Part shown: piece by piece, positions 25,447 to 33,391 of the stretch
How the letters are laid out: each line of letters starts with the position of its first letter
Numbering within the stretch: the first letter of the stretch is position 1
NCBI GenBank assembly: GCA_030432235.1
Contig: JAUIHT010000001.1
Coordinates: 620,001-684,000, forward strand
Source: Verrucomicrobiia bacterium
GTDB lineage: Bacteria > Verrucomicrobiota > Verrucomicrobiia > Opitutales > Cerasicoccaceae
Length of the DNA stretch: 64,000 bases
Reading direction: 5' to 3'
The notes under the pieces: model-generated
Told to the model about the DNA's origin: nothing
What the model saw: only the letters and a program-made list of their open reading frames with translations
Databases searched by the model: none
Program-made: the position numbers and the translations under genes

Positions 25447-27033
25447 ATGAATAAGACAATTGCTATGTTAGCCCTATTGGTTGGTGCGCTGTCGCCTGCC
25501 ATAGTTTCTGCCCAGTCCATACCTGATGATTACATCACTGATGCGATGCTCAAGCAGTCAGGCGATCATATTTTGCCAAGGCTTGATTCTCTGATAAACA
25601 ACAGAGAATACTATATCCCCGATTTGATATGTGATGGGACTGACGAGGTGGATAAGCTGAACGATGCCATCGAGTATTGTTATAATAATGGTATTACGAC
25701 CCTTGTGCTTCCGCCTAGGGGAGTCATTGGGATTTCGGAGCCTATTGTCTGGCTGCCCGGGATAAACATTATCTCAAATTCATCTCCTGGATTTTACAAT
25801 GGCCTGGAATGGTTTAGCGATACGAATGATATCAGTAATGGAACGATACGTATTCGAGCGATTAGTACGTTTGCCGATGCGATGATAAAGTACAACAACA
25901 CTGGTCTAACCAATGAGCTCGGAGGGCTTTTGGAAGGGGTTTTGCTTGATTGTAATCAGAAGGCCAAATATGGCATATGGATCGGTAGCCCTTCACTAAA
26001 AGAATCAGCACTGGAGGTTAATCGTGTTTCTATTCAGGGGGCTACGGGCGACGGCATCTATATACAGAATACACTGGTCGTTAAGCTAAGGAACCTGAAT
26101 ATTTCCTCATGTAATGGCTGGGCTCTGAATGGGGCATATGGCTTTTCTGATTCGATTGTTGAAAATGTCTATTTTCATACCTGCAATGCGGGTGGAGTTC
26201 GTCTGGGGCCTGGTTCTGTCTATGTGCAGTTTTCCGGAGGCAAAGTTGAGGATAATTATGGGCCTGCGTTTTATTTGGATGGAACAGCGAGCTCCGTTAA
26301 AGCGGACATATCTTGTATTATTCACAATAATCATGGGAGAGCTGTTCATGCTGTTAATGGTGCGTATGCCATTGTGCGTGGGAAAAATATTGTGGGAAAT
26401 TGCCAGGCATTATCCGGCTCAAACTCAATCAGCGTATTTGCGGACACCGGTGCGACCATCCATGTCTATAATACACAGATATCCGGAAGTGAGTATGCTC
26501 TAGGCTCGGCAAACAGCGGCTCTATATTTGCGTCCAACAATGACTTAACCGGAGATACAGCAGCTACCTACTCAATCAGTGGAAAGGTGACCAACAACCG
26601 TATGAATGGGGTTTCACAAAGAATAAATCCCGGTGCTGTTATGCAGTCGGATACGATACCGGCTAATGGATCTAGGACATTTTCCTTTCCGGATTTTCTG
26701 TCTACGGTTGGCGGATATACCAGGCTCGGGGTATATGAGTTGATTGTCAGCACAGTGCAGTATGGTCAGGCTCCTGGGGCAGGCATCAGTGCCGTGTATT
26801 TGCTAAACTATGGCAGTGCAGGCTCATCGTATGGTGTCGGACTGCGGGAAGTGCTTCCGATAAATAATACGGGATGGATCTCTGGAGTTTCGGTGGCACT
26901 GCAGGGTGATCATACCACCTTGGATGTGACTGTGAATGCCGGTCCGTCGATGGGGGCCGTAAGTGGCAATACCTGGGTGAATGTCCAATTGGTGGATAAG
27001 GGCGTCAACGGGTATCGGTACAATACCGATTGA
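25447..27033 (+). CDS. Secreted right-handed beta-helix (pectate-lyase-like) protein
   Basis: A 528-residue protein with signal peptide 'MLALLVGALSPAIVSAQS'. It opens with the Pectate_lyase_3-like nucleotide 'DLICDGTDEVDKLNDAIEYC' and 'TTLVLPPRGVIGISEPI', then has ~10 beta-helix turns up to residue ~390 ('GDGIYIQNTLVVKLRNLNIS', 'GGVRLGPGSVYVQFSGG'). A C-terminal beta domain starts near residue 400 ('SDTIPANGSRTFSFPDF') and resembles tail-spike or receptor-binding ends. No catalytic residues can be assigned; a polysaccharide lyase or depolymerase role is likely. The gene is visibly more A/T-rich than the GH38 gene upstream and the LacI gene downstream, a hint of separate origin. It ends 36 bp before a strong inverted repeat. 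Confidence 0.72.
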   Translation: MNKTIAMLALLVGALSPAIVSAQSIPDDYITDAMLKQSGDHILPRLDSLINNREYYIPDLICDGTDEVDKLNDAIEYCYNNGITTLVLPPRGVIGISEPIVWLPGINIISNSSPGFYNGLEWFSDTNDISNGTIRIRAISTFADAMIKYNNTGLTNELGGLLEGVLLDCNQKAKYGIWIGSPSLKESALEVNRVSIQGATGDGIYIQNTLVVKLRNLNISSCNGWALNGAYGFSDSIVENVYFHTCNAGGVRLGPGSVYVQFSGGKVEDNYGPAFYLDGTASSVKADISCIIHNNHGRAVHAVNGAYAIVRGKNIVGNCQALSGSNSISVFADTGATIHVYNTQISGSEYALGSANSGSIFASNNDLTGDTAATYSISGKVTNNRMNGVSQRINPGAVMQSDTIPANGSRTFSFPDFLSTVGGYTRLGVYELIVSTVQYGQAPGAGISAVYLLNYGSAGSSYGVGLREVLPINNTGWISGVSVALQGDHTTLDVTVNAGPSMGAVSGNTWVNVQLVDKGVNGYRYNTD

Positions 27034-27068
27034 GCTGTAATGAAGTGAGGCCCGATAGAGTAATGTCA

Positions 27069-27125
27069 CAGCCCTGCGTGAGCCTGTCAGCAGTCACGAC
27101 TTATGGAGCTGCTCACGCGGGGCTG
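27069..27125. repeat. 15-bp inverted repeat after the beta-helix gene
   Basis: CAGCCCTGCGTGAGC (27069-27083) pairs with GCTCACGCGGGGCTG (27111-27125) with one G-U mismatch and a 27-nt loop. No T-tract follows. It may terminate the beta-helix transcript or act as an operator before the LacI gene (start 27236). Confidence 0.55.
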
Positions 27126-27235
27126 ATTGGCAGTCATGGGCCTTTATGGGTGGTACCAGCGAAAGTGGGATTCCGGCTGGAGATACTGTGTGCGGACGAT
27201 TGACAGTGTCAAGGGTCCCAACCATGTTACGAATC

Positions 27236-28264
27236 ATGGCCAGGCGTGTCACCCTCAAGGATATTGCGAAAGAGGCGAATGTGCATTTTACCACGGTCTC
27301 GCTTGCTCTAAAAAACGACCCGAGGCTTCCGCAAAAAACCAGAGACCGTCTTCAAAAGCTGGCCGGGAAGATGGGCTACGTGCCGGACGCGGCCATGAAG
27401 GCACTTTGTGTTTACCGTCAGGCAAACCGCCCGCATCCGATACGTAGCGCGCTGGCTTATTTGACCGATATGCCGAGAGCGCATCCGCTCAATAGCCACA
27501 TTTACACCAGTTCTAAAAAGAAGGCGTCGCAGATCGGCTATAACCTGACTGAGTTCAATCTCAGCGATCCCGGCACGAGTTTGAAGTCGTGCATGAGCAT
27601 CTGGCGGAATACGGGAATCAAGGGAGTGCTTGTTGGCCCCGTGGAGAATCCGAAGCCACTGGCCGAGGCGAGCTGGGACCGATGGGTGACGATGGCGATC
27701 GGCTATACGGTGGATAAACCTGAATTCAATCGCGTGGTTCCCGATCTGTTTCATAATCTGCTCGAGCATTTGAGTATCCTGCGGGAGCGAGATTACCAGC
27801 GGATCGGCCTGTTGCTGTATGGCAACTACAGCACAAAGATATACGGGATTTTGCACGGCGCCTACTTGTTGGAGCAGGCACGCCACGGCTCAGACCGAGT
27901 AACTGCCTATGTGCAGCAGGGCCCCAGTACGCCGAAGACAATGAAGGCCTGGATTAAGCAGAAGCGTTTAGACGCCCTGGTCGCGCCGTTGGAAGACTAC
28001 CTGGTCCTCAGAAAGACAGGCTTGAGGATTCCCGAGGACATCGGTTTTTCACTGCTGGCCTATAAGCCTTATGAGCCGGAGAACTCGCCGGAGTGTGCAG
28101 GCATGAACCTGACTTACGATGTGGTGGCGGCCAATGCGGTTTCCTACCTGGCCTCACAGCTACAGGAGAATGACTTTGGATTGCCGGAGCGGCCGAAGTG
28201 TCTCTTGGTTCCCGGCCGGTTCCACGAAGGTTCCACCATTCGCCCGACCCTGCAGCCGGCCTGA
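27236..28264 (+). CDS. LacI-family transcriptional regulator
   Basis: A 342-residue regulator. The LacI DNA-binding domain is residues 1-60: 'VTLKDIAKEANVHFTTVSLAL' and 'RDRLQKLAGKMGYVPDAAMKAL'. The sensor domain (65-335) begins 'IRSALAYLTDMP' and includes 'RIGLLLYGNYSTKIYG'. I prefer ATG 27236 (MARRVTLKD) over ATG 27224 and over the longer open frame from 27146. It is divergently oriented neither to the transporter operon nor to the beta-helix gene, but it sits between them; its stop is 3 bp from the stop of the convergent pseudopilin. It may control the beta-helix gene or the 29.2-39.3 kb genes. Confidence 0.88.
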   Translation: MARRVTLKDIAKEANVHFTTVSLALKNDPRLPQKTRDRLQKLAGKMGYVPDAAMKALCVYRQANRPHPIRSALAYLTDMPRAHPLNSHIYTSSKKKASQIGYNLTEFNLSDPGTSLKSCMSIWRNTGIKGVLVGPVENPKPLAEASWDRWVTMAIGYTVDKPEFNRVVPDLFHNLLEHLSILRERDYQRIGLLLYGNYSTKIYGILHGAYLLEQARHGSDRVTAYVQQGPSTPKTMKAWIKQKRLDALVAPLEDYLVLRKTGLRIPEDIGFSLLAYKPYEPENSPECAGMNLTYDVVAANAVSYLASQLQENDFGLPERPKCLLVPGRFHEGSTIRPTLQPA

Positions 28265-28267
28265 GGC

Positions 28268-28963
28268 TTACTTAACCAGTGACCACCACTCTTGTTTGTG
28301 CTGGAGCATTTCGTCCATGGTGTAGGCTCCGGTATGGCCATCGTAAAAGACCATGGTGGCTTTACCTCCATAACGATAAGCAATGGCGTGCTTGTTGTCA
28401 TTGATTTCTTCACCGGTATAACGCGTGGTGCCCCACGGGCCCGTAACCCAGTCCAGCGCATCGATAAAGGCGATGGTGTTGGCCGGATCCTCGAAACTGG
28501 CCATATTGACCTGGTAGGGAACTTCAGCATCGAACCAACCGCTCAACCCTAAAGTATTCATGGCGTAGGAGCGGTTATATTTACGATTACCTTCATCGTC
28601 GAGGACACCGGTATTGGGAGAGATAAGGTCCTGGGGCCATTCCGCTCCGCTAGGGATTTCGAGCAGCTCGCGATAGGGCTGATAGTCCAGCCACCTCTTT
28701 ATCTTTTCTGTCTCTGGATCGATTCGGCGTATAGGGATGAACTGGCCGTCATTATCCAATGCATAGAGGTTATTGGCGGTCTGGTATTGACGGAGAATGG
28801 ACAGGCTTTTCGCCATGGAGCCCTTGTCTCGCGCACCTTGCACGCTGAATAGTAGCACCGCCACCAGAAGGGCAAGCACCGACAGGGCCACCAGGGTTTC
28901 GATGAGACTGAAACCATGTCGGCAGGCGGGGTGGGCGCTCAATGTCCGGGTGGGGAGGGGCAT
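28268..28963 (-). CDS. Prepilin-type pseudopilin-like protein
   Basis: A 231-residue protein with a class III leader 'HPACRHG|FSLIETL' (cleavage after G17, Glu at +5) and a hydrophobic segment 'VALSVLALLVAVLLFSV'. The C-terminus carries a variant of the H-x9-DG motif in which the histidine is Tyr ('YGGKATMVFYDG'). The middle is conserved as in other verrucomicrobial prepilin-like proteins ('YNRSYAMNTLGLSGWFD'). It is convergent with the LacI gene (3-bp gap) and divergent from the PEP-CTERM-like gene at 29260, with a 296-bp gap holding a 31-bp palindrome. Probably processed by a prepilin peptidase encoded elsewhere and assembled in the periplasm. Confidence 0.87.
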   Translation of the reverse strand: MPLPTRTLSAHPACRHGFSLIETLVALSVLALLVAVLLFSVQGARDKGSMAKSLSILRQYQTANNLYALDNDGQFIPIRRIDPETEKIKRWLDYQPYRELLEIPSGAEWPQDLISPNTGVLDDEGNRKYNRSYAMNTLGLSGWFDAEVPYQVNMASFEDPANTIAFIDALDWVTGPWGTTRYTGEEINDNKHAIAYRYGGKATMVFYDGHTGAYTMDEMLQHKQEWWSLVK

Positions 28964-29259
28964 TTGGGTAACGGGGTGAGGAGGGGTATTTTCTTCTCAA
29001 ATATTTAGACTGAGGCAGGTGACTTAGCAATTTTTTAGTGATTCTAACAGTAGTATTATACTAATGTTAGAACGGTATTTGATTTGCTGAAATTAACCGC
29101 ATTCGGGAAAATGCGACGCGTAACACATATTAGTCTCTGGTGTGCGATTGAGCATTTGTTCAATGGCGCATTGTTACCGGGGCCAAGCGCGTACGCGGTT
29201 CGTCCTGTATCCAGAGTCGTACAGTCCCCACTTACTTCAACCAGAACCCATAATACCCT
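28964..29259. promoter_or_regulatory. 296-bp divergent intergenic region
   Basis: This A/T-rich gap between the divergent pseudopilin (start 28963) and PEP-CTERM-like (start 29260) genes holds no convincing gene. Its main feature is the 31-bp palindrome at 29042-29072. The bidirectional promoters must lie here. Confidence 0.6.
29042..29072. promoter_or_regulatory. 31-bp palindrome, candidate operator
   Basis: TTCTAACAGTAGTAT and ATACTAATGTTAGAA flank a single central T and are complementary at 14 of 15 positions. It lies 79 bp from the pseudopilin start and 188 bp from the PEP-CTERM-like start. It has no T-tract, which argues for an operator rather than a terminator. Confidence 0.55.
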
Positions 29260-30156
29260 ATGAATAGCCCAAAAAAACAAAGCATTAAACTACTACTTAC
29301 CATTCCTTTGCTAGCCGGTTTGGCAGCCGTTCAGGCGGACGTGGTGCTCGAGTTTGACAGCACCAGCTATGTGTCCGCGGATACGGATTTCCAGCGCAAG
29401 GCTCCCAAGGATACCAGTCCGAGCGGTCCTTATGTTTTGACCAACAGCTTCAGTGACTCCAGTGCGCTAAGCCCATCGTCGGGATACACTGGCCCTGTCT
29501 TCTACGGCGGCTACGATTTTACCAGCACGACGATCAATCCGCCGAACGGCATCTCCCGCCAGGAAGTCCGCAACAATTACCAGGGCACGGACCAGATTGT
29601 GATCAAGGCCACCAACTTCCCCGATACCTGGGAAGGCAGCGATTTGTCCCTGCATGCCGTTTACCTTTTCAAGCAGGTCGACTTTAACCCGGGTTATACC
29701 ACCGGCAACATCGGTTTGGACGGGCTTTCGGTAAGCTGGGGCAGTGTCGATATCTCGGCTACCTATGATCTGACAGGTTACTATCTCGTACAAAAGGACG
29801 ACACCTACTACCTGTCTCATACGACCTTTGACATGACCACGGACGGCATTGCTTCGCTTTCCGGCGCGAGTCTGGATTCCGAAACCTGGGCTGTCTACGA
29901 TCCGGCCACCAACCTGAATTTCGATCAATCCTCGGCCTCGTACAACAGTCTCACGCTCGAGAACATCACGTCGGTAGGTATCTACTACGAGGATGACCTG
30001 TGGGCTGGTGGGACCAACACATCAGCCTTCGACATCGGTATCAAGACTTTCGCCGCAGATGGCACCGTGATCCCCGAGTCGAGTCACGTATCGCTCCTGT
30101 TGGGACTGGCAGGCCTGCTGTGCTTCTGGCGATTCCGCTCGTGTAAGCGCTGCTAA
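29260..30156 (+). CDS. PEP-CTERM-like surface protein (IPES variant)
   Basis: A 298-residue exported protein. The signal peptide is 'LLLTIPLLAGLAAVQAD', and the C-terminal tail reads 'GTVIPESSHVS', then a hydrophobic helix (LLLGLAGLLCFWRF) and a basic end (RSCKRC). The third motif position is Ser instead of Pro. The body is one long beta-rich domain ('VVLEFDSTSYVSADTDF', 'DTWEGSDLSLHAVYLFKQVD') without recognised catalytic residues. It stands before the transporter-sulfatase-GH2 operon on the same strand and is the likely surface glycan-binding partner of that set. Function is inferred from position only. Confidence 0.72.
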   Translation: MNSPKKQSIKLLLTIPLLAGLAAVQADVVLEFDSTSYVSADTDFQRKAPKDTSPSGPYVLTNSFSDSSALSPSSGYTGPVFYGGYDFTSTTINPPNGISRQEVRNNYQGTDQIVIKATNFPDTWEGSDLSLHAVYLFKQVDFNPGYTTGNIGLDGLSVSWGSVDISATYDLTGYYLVQKDDTYYLSHTTFDMTTDGIASLSGASLDSETWAVYDPATNLNFDQSSASYNSLTLENITSVGIYYEDDLWAGGTNTSAFDIGIKTFAADGTVIPESSHVSLLLGLAGLLCFWRFRSCKRC

Positions 30157-30369
30157 CAGCCCCACACGTCTTTAATTCTTTTTCATTCTCTCGCAGGTCT
30201 GATGGGTTCTGGGCCTGCCGGGGTTTCGTGTGCCCACTGGGCATACCTGTGCCAACGATAGACATTATCATTCTAATAGATTTTCGGTTTGGGATACCAT
30301 CCCTGACGCCATTTGGAGGCGCTAGGATGTCCACCCAATTCACAGTTGCTTAGCCTTACAGTATTCACG

Positions 30370-31827
30370 GTGAAACCTCCCACCTTCGAAGACGATGCCA
30401 GCCCGGTGCGTGCCCCGCGTATTCCGGAGAGCGACCGCATTCCCCTCCTGTCCAAAGTGACCTTTGCGCTGGGCGGCAAGATGCAGTATCTCTCCACGGA
30501 CTTGACGCTCAAAGTCCTGTGGCTGCCGTTTTTCAATATCGGGCTGGGCATCAATCCCGCAATGTTGGGAGTAGGGCTCATGATTATGCGGGCCTGGGAT
30601 GCGGTCTCGGATCCCATCATGGGCAATATTTCCGATAACGCCCGTACCCGCTGGGGGCGCCGTCGCCCCTTCATTGCAGTGGGGGCAGTGTTAACCGGCT
30701 TGATCTATCCCTTCCTATGGAGACCGCCCGAGTCGTGGGGTTCGACCGGGATGCAGCTCTATCTGCTGGCTATGGGGTTGCTGTTTTTCACCGCCTTTAC
30801 CTGTTGGTCCATGCCGTATTTCGGCATGCAGTTGGAGTTGACACCGAACTATGACGAGCGTACGCGCTTGATGGCATGGACGGCGTTGTTCGGGAAAATC
30901 GTATCCCTGGCCGGCGGCTGGGTCATGGCTATCCTGGCCAGCTCCTGGTTTGCCAATCCCGAAACCGGTGAGCCGGACATCGTCAACGGCATGAGGACCT
31001 GCAGTTGGTTTATCGCGGCACTCATCATCATGATGGGTCTGCTCCCGGTTATCTTCGCACGCGAGCGCTACTATGTGTCGGAGACGAGCCATCAATCACG
31101 AGATCCGTTTTGGGCGAGTATCCGGGAGTCTTTCAACTGCCGTCCACTGTGGTATTTGATCGGCGTTTCGTTTTTTCTCGTACTCGGCAACGCCTCCATC
31201 GCCAGCCTGGGGCAGTACGTGAACATCTACTTTATCAACGATGGAAAACTGGCGGATGCCACCATCGTGGAGGGATGGAAGTTTACTGCCATGCTGACCT
31301 TTGGCATCATAACGATCCCCCTGTGGACATGGCTCAGTGAGCTCTTCGACAAAAAGCTCGTGGTCGCACTTCTGTTCGCGATGGGGATCTGCGGGCACCT
31401 GCTTTATGTCCGCTGCCTGGTTCCGGAGCTGCCTTACCTGCAATTGATTCCCGCCGTGATGGAGTCCGGCGCTCTGGCCGCCGTTTGGCTTTTCCTCCCC
31501 TCTATGAAGGCGGATGTGGCCGACTATGACGAGCTGCAGACCACGCGTCGGCGCGAGGGGGCGCTTAATGCCTTTTACTCCTGGTTCATTAAAGCAGCCA
31601 TGACCTGCGCCATGGGACTGGGGGGCGTGACCCTGCAATTGACCGGCTTCGACGTTGGCCTGGATCATCAAACTCCCGAGGTGCTGGCACGGATGAAGTG
31701 GACCTACATCCTACTGCCGGTCGCGATTTGGTGCACCGGGCTTTGCTTTATCCTACTCTACCCACTCAACCGCAAAGGCATGGCGGAAATCCGTCGGCAG
31801 CTCGAAGCCCGGCGTGGGAAACTATGA
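30370..31827 (+). CDS. GPH-family (MFS) sugar transporter
   Basis: A 485-residue, 12-helix sugar symporter of the glycoside-pentoside-hexuronide group. The signature loop 'RAWDAVSDPIMGNISDNART' and 'RWGRRRPFI' lies at residues ~74-101. These carriers import mono- or oligosaccharides with H+ or Na+. The start is uncertain: GTG 30370 gives a normal N-terminus, and a TTG at 30313 is also in frame. The stop codon overlaps the start of the following sulfatase (ATGA at 31824-31827). It heads a tight operon of two sulfatases and a GH2-like gene, so it probably imports oligosaccharides released from a sulfated glycan. Confidence 0.88.
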   Translation: MKPPTFEDDASPVRAPRIPESDRIPLLSKVTFALGGKMQYLSTDLTLKVLWLPFFNIGLGINPAMLGVGLMIMRAWDAVSDPIMGNISDNARTRWGRRRPFIAVGAVLTGLIYPFLWRPPESWGSTGMQLYLLAMGLLFFTAFTCWSMPYFGMQLELTPNYDERTRLMAWTALFGKIVSLAGGWVMAILASSWFANPETGEPDIVNGMRTCSWFIAALIIMMGLLPVIFARERYYVSETSHQSRDPFWASIRESFNCRPLWYLIGVSFFLVLGNASIASLGQYVNIYFINDGKLADATIVEGWKFTAMLTFGIITIPLWTWLSELFDKKLVVALLFAMGICGHLLYVRCLVPELPYLQLIPAVMESGALAAVWLFLPSMKADVADYDELQTTRRREGALNAFYSWFIKAAMTCAMGLGGVTLQLTGFDVGLDHQTPEVLARMKWTYILLPVAIWCTGLCFILLYPLNRKGMAEIRRQLEARRGKL

Positions 31828-33377
31828 TGCGCCTGCCTGCCCGTAATTTTTTGAATATGATGACTAAAAAAACGCACTTCGTATTTTTCAACCCGGACCA
31901 ATGGCGTGGTGACGTCATGGGCCACTTGGGCAATCCGGCCGCGTCCACTCCGGAGTTGGATAGATTGGCCGAAACCGATGCGGTCTCTTTCAGCCGGGCA
32001 TTCTGCCAGAATCCCGTTTGTACGCCCAGCCGTTGCAGCTTCATGACGGGTTGGTATCCGCATACACTCGGCAAGCGTTCGATGACGCATTTGCTGCGCC
32101 CTGACGAGCCCACCATGCTTCACCATCTCAAAGAGGCCGGCTGGCGCGTTTGGTGGGGTGGCAAAAACGATCTCACGCTGGATGTTGAAGGAGCCTGCCA
32201 CGTGCGCCACAAGGCCCGGCCTGCACATGAGAATTTGCACGTGGACGAATCCTGGCGTCCCTCGCCCGCGGATTTTTCCATGTTCGCGGGTAAGCGGGAT
32301 AAGCACCCGGGGGAAGACTGCTATCTGGATCAAGACTGGTGCCACGTGCTGGAGGCCGAACGGGTCATCGAGGCTTACGACGGCAAAGGGCCTCTCTGCC
32401 TGTACCTTGCGTTGCAATATCCACACCCTCCTTACGGTGTGGAAGAGCCGTACTTCAGTTCGATAGATCGGACGGCTTTGCCGCCACGTATCCGGGCCGA
32501 GGAGATTGGCCCGGGCAAGCCGGTCATGCAGGGGTTGATTCGGGAGCGACAGAATCTGGACGACCATGACGAGGCTTGGTGGGACGAATTGCGTGCTACC
32601 TATTACGGCATGTGTGCTCGGGTGGACGCCCAGGTGGGACGCATCGTGCGTGCTCTCAAGCGAGCCGGTTTGTATGATGACACCGCGTTGTTCTTTTTCT
32701 CAGACCACGGCGACTACACCGGTGATTATGGTTTGGTAGAGAAAGCTCAGAATCTGTTCGAAGACTGCCTGACCCGTGTTCCGTTCCTGCTAAAACCGCC
32801 CGCCTCACAAGATTGCCAGCCGGGTGTCCGTAAAGCTCTGGTGGAACTGGTCGACATCCCCGTGACCGTTTACGAGTTGGCGAACATCGAGCCGGCGTAT
32901 TCCAATTTCGGTCGTTCGCTGACGCACCTTCTGGCCAAGGACGAAACCCACCGGGATGCCGTTTTCTGCGAAGGTGGCCGTCTGGAAGGGGAGACGCATT
33001 GCGCCGAATCCAGCGCCGACGATCCGGCGTCGCTTTACTGGCCGCGTACTTACATTCAAAAGACCGACGATGTCGCGCACGGCAAGGCCATCATGTGTCG
33101 CACGGACCGCTTTAAATATATCTACCGCCTGAAAGAGCCCGACGAATTCTACGACTTGGTTCAGGACCCTAATGAGTGCCATAATATCATCGACACGCCT
33201 GCCTATGCCCCGCGCCTGGAGTCTTGCCGTCAACAGGTGCTGGATTTTCTGGCCAGAACCAGCGATATTGTGCCCTGGCAACAGGACCCACGCGACGTGA
33301 ACGCCAATACCGCATCGAGTTTATATCCGCAACCTGCATCAGTGGACCCCGCACCTTCACGGGTTGCTGAAGTCTAA
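31824..33377 (+). CDS. Sulfatase (CTPSR type), no signal peptide
   Basis: A 517-residue type I sulfatase. First metal site 'HFVFFNPDQWRGD' (D25, Q26); formylglycine motif C66-T-P-S-R70 followed by 'CSFMTGWYPHTLG'; second metal site 'DTALFFFSDHGDYTGDYG'. The start overlaps the transporter stop by four bases (ATGA), pointing to translational coupling; later ATGs at 31857 and 31860 are possible. No signal peptide is apparent, so it is likely cytoplasmic and acts on sulfated oligosaccharides brought in by the preceding transporter. The C-terminus ('RTDRFKYIYRLKEPDEFYDL') is typical for the family. Substrate unknown. Confidence 0.88.
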   Translation: MMRLPARNFLNMMTKKTHFVFFNPDQWRGDVMGHLGNPAASTPELDRLAETDAVSFSRAFCQNPVCTPSRCSFMTGWYPHTLGKRSMTHLLRPDEPTMLHHLKEAGWRVWWGGKNDLTLDVEGACHVRHKARPAHENLHVDESWRPSPADFSMFAGKRDKHPGEDCYLDQDWCHVLEAERVIEAYDGKGPLCLYLALQYPHPPYGVEEPYFSSIDRTALPPRIRAEEIGPGKPVMQGLIRERQNLDDHDEAWWDELRATYYGMCARVDAQVGRIVRALKRAGLYDDTALFFFSDHGDYTGDYGLVEKAQNLFEDCLTRVPFLLKPPASQDCQPGVRKALVELVDIPVTVYELANIEPAYSNFGRSLTHLLAKDETHRDAVFCEGGRLEGETHCAESSADDPASLYWPRTYIQKTDDVAHGKAIMCRTDRFKYIYRLKEPDEFYDLVQDPNECHNIIDTPAYAPRLESCRQQVLDFLARTSDIVPWQQDPRDVNANTASSLYPQPASVDPAPSRVAEV

Positions 33378-33391
33378 TAACCCCGAAATCC

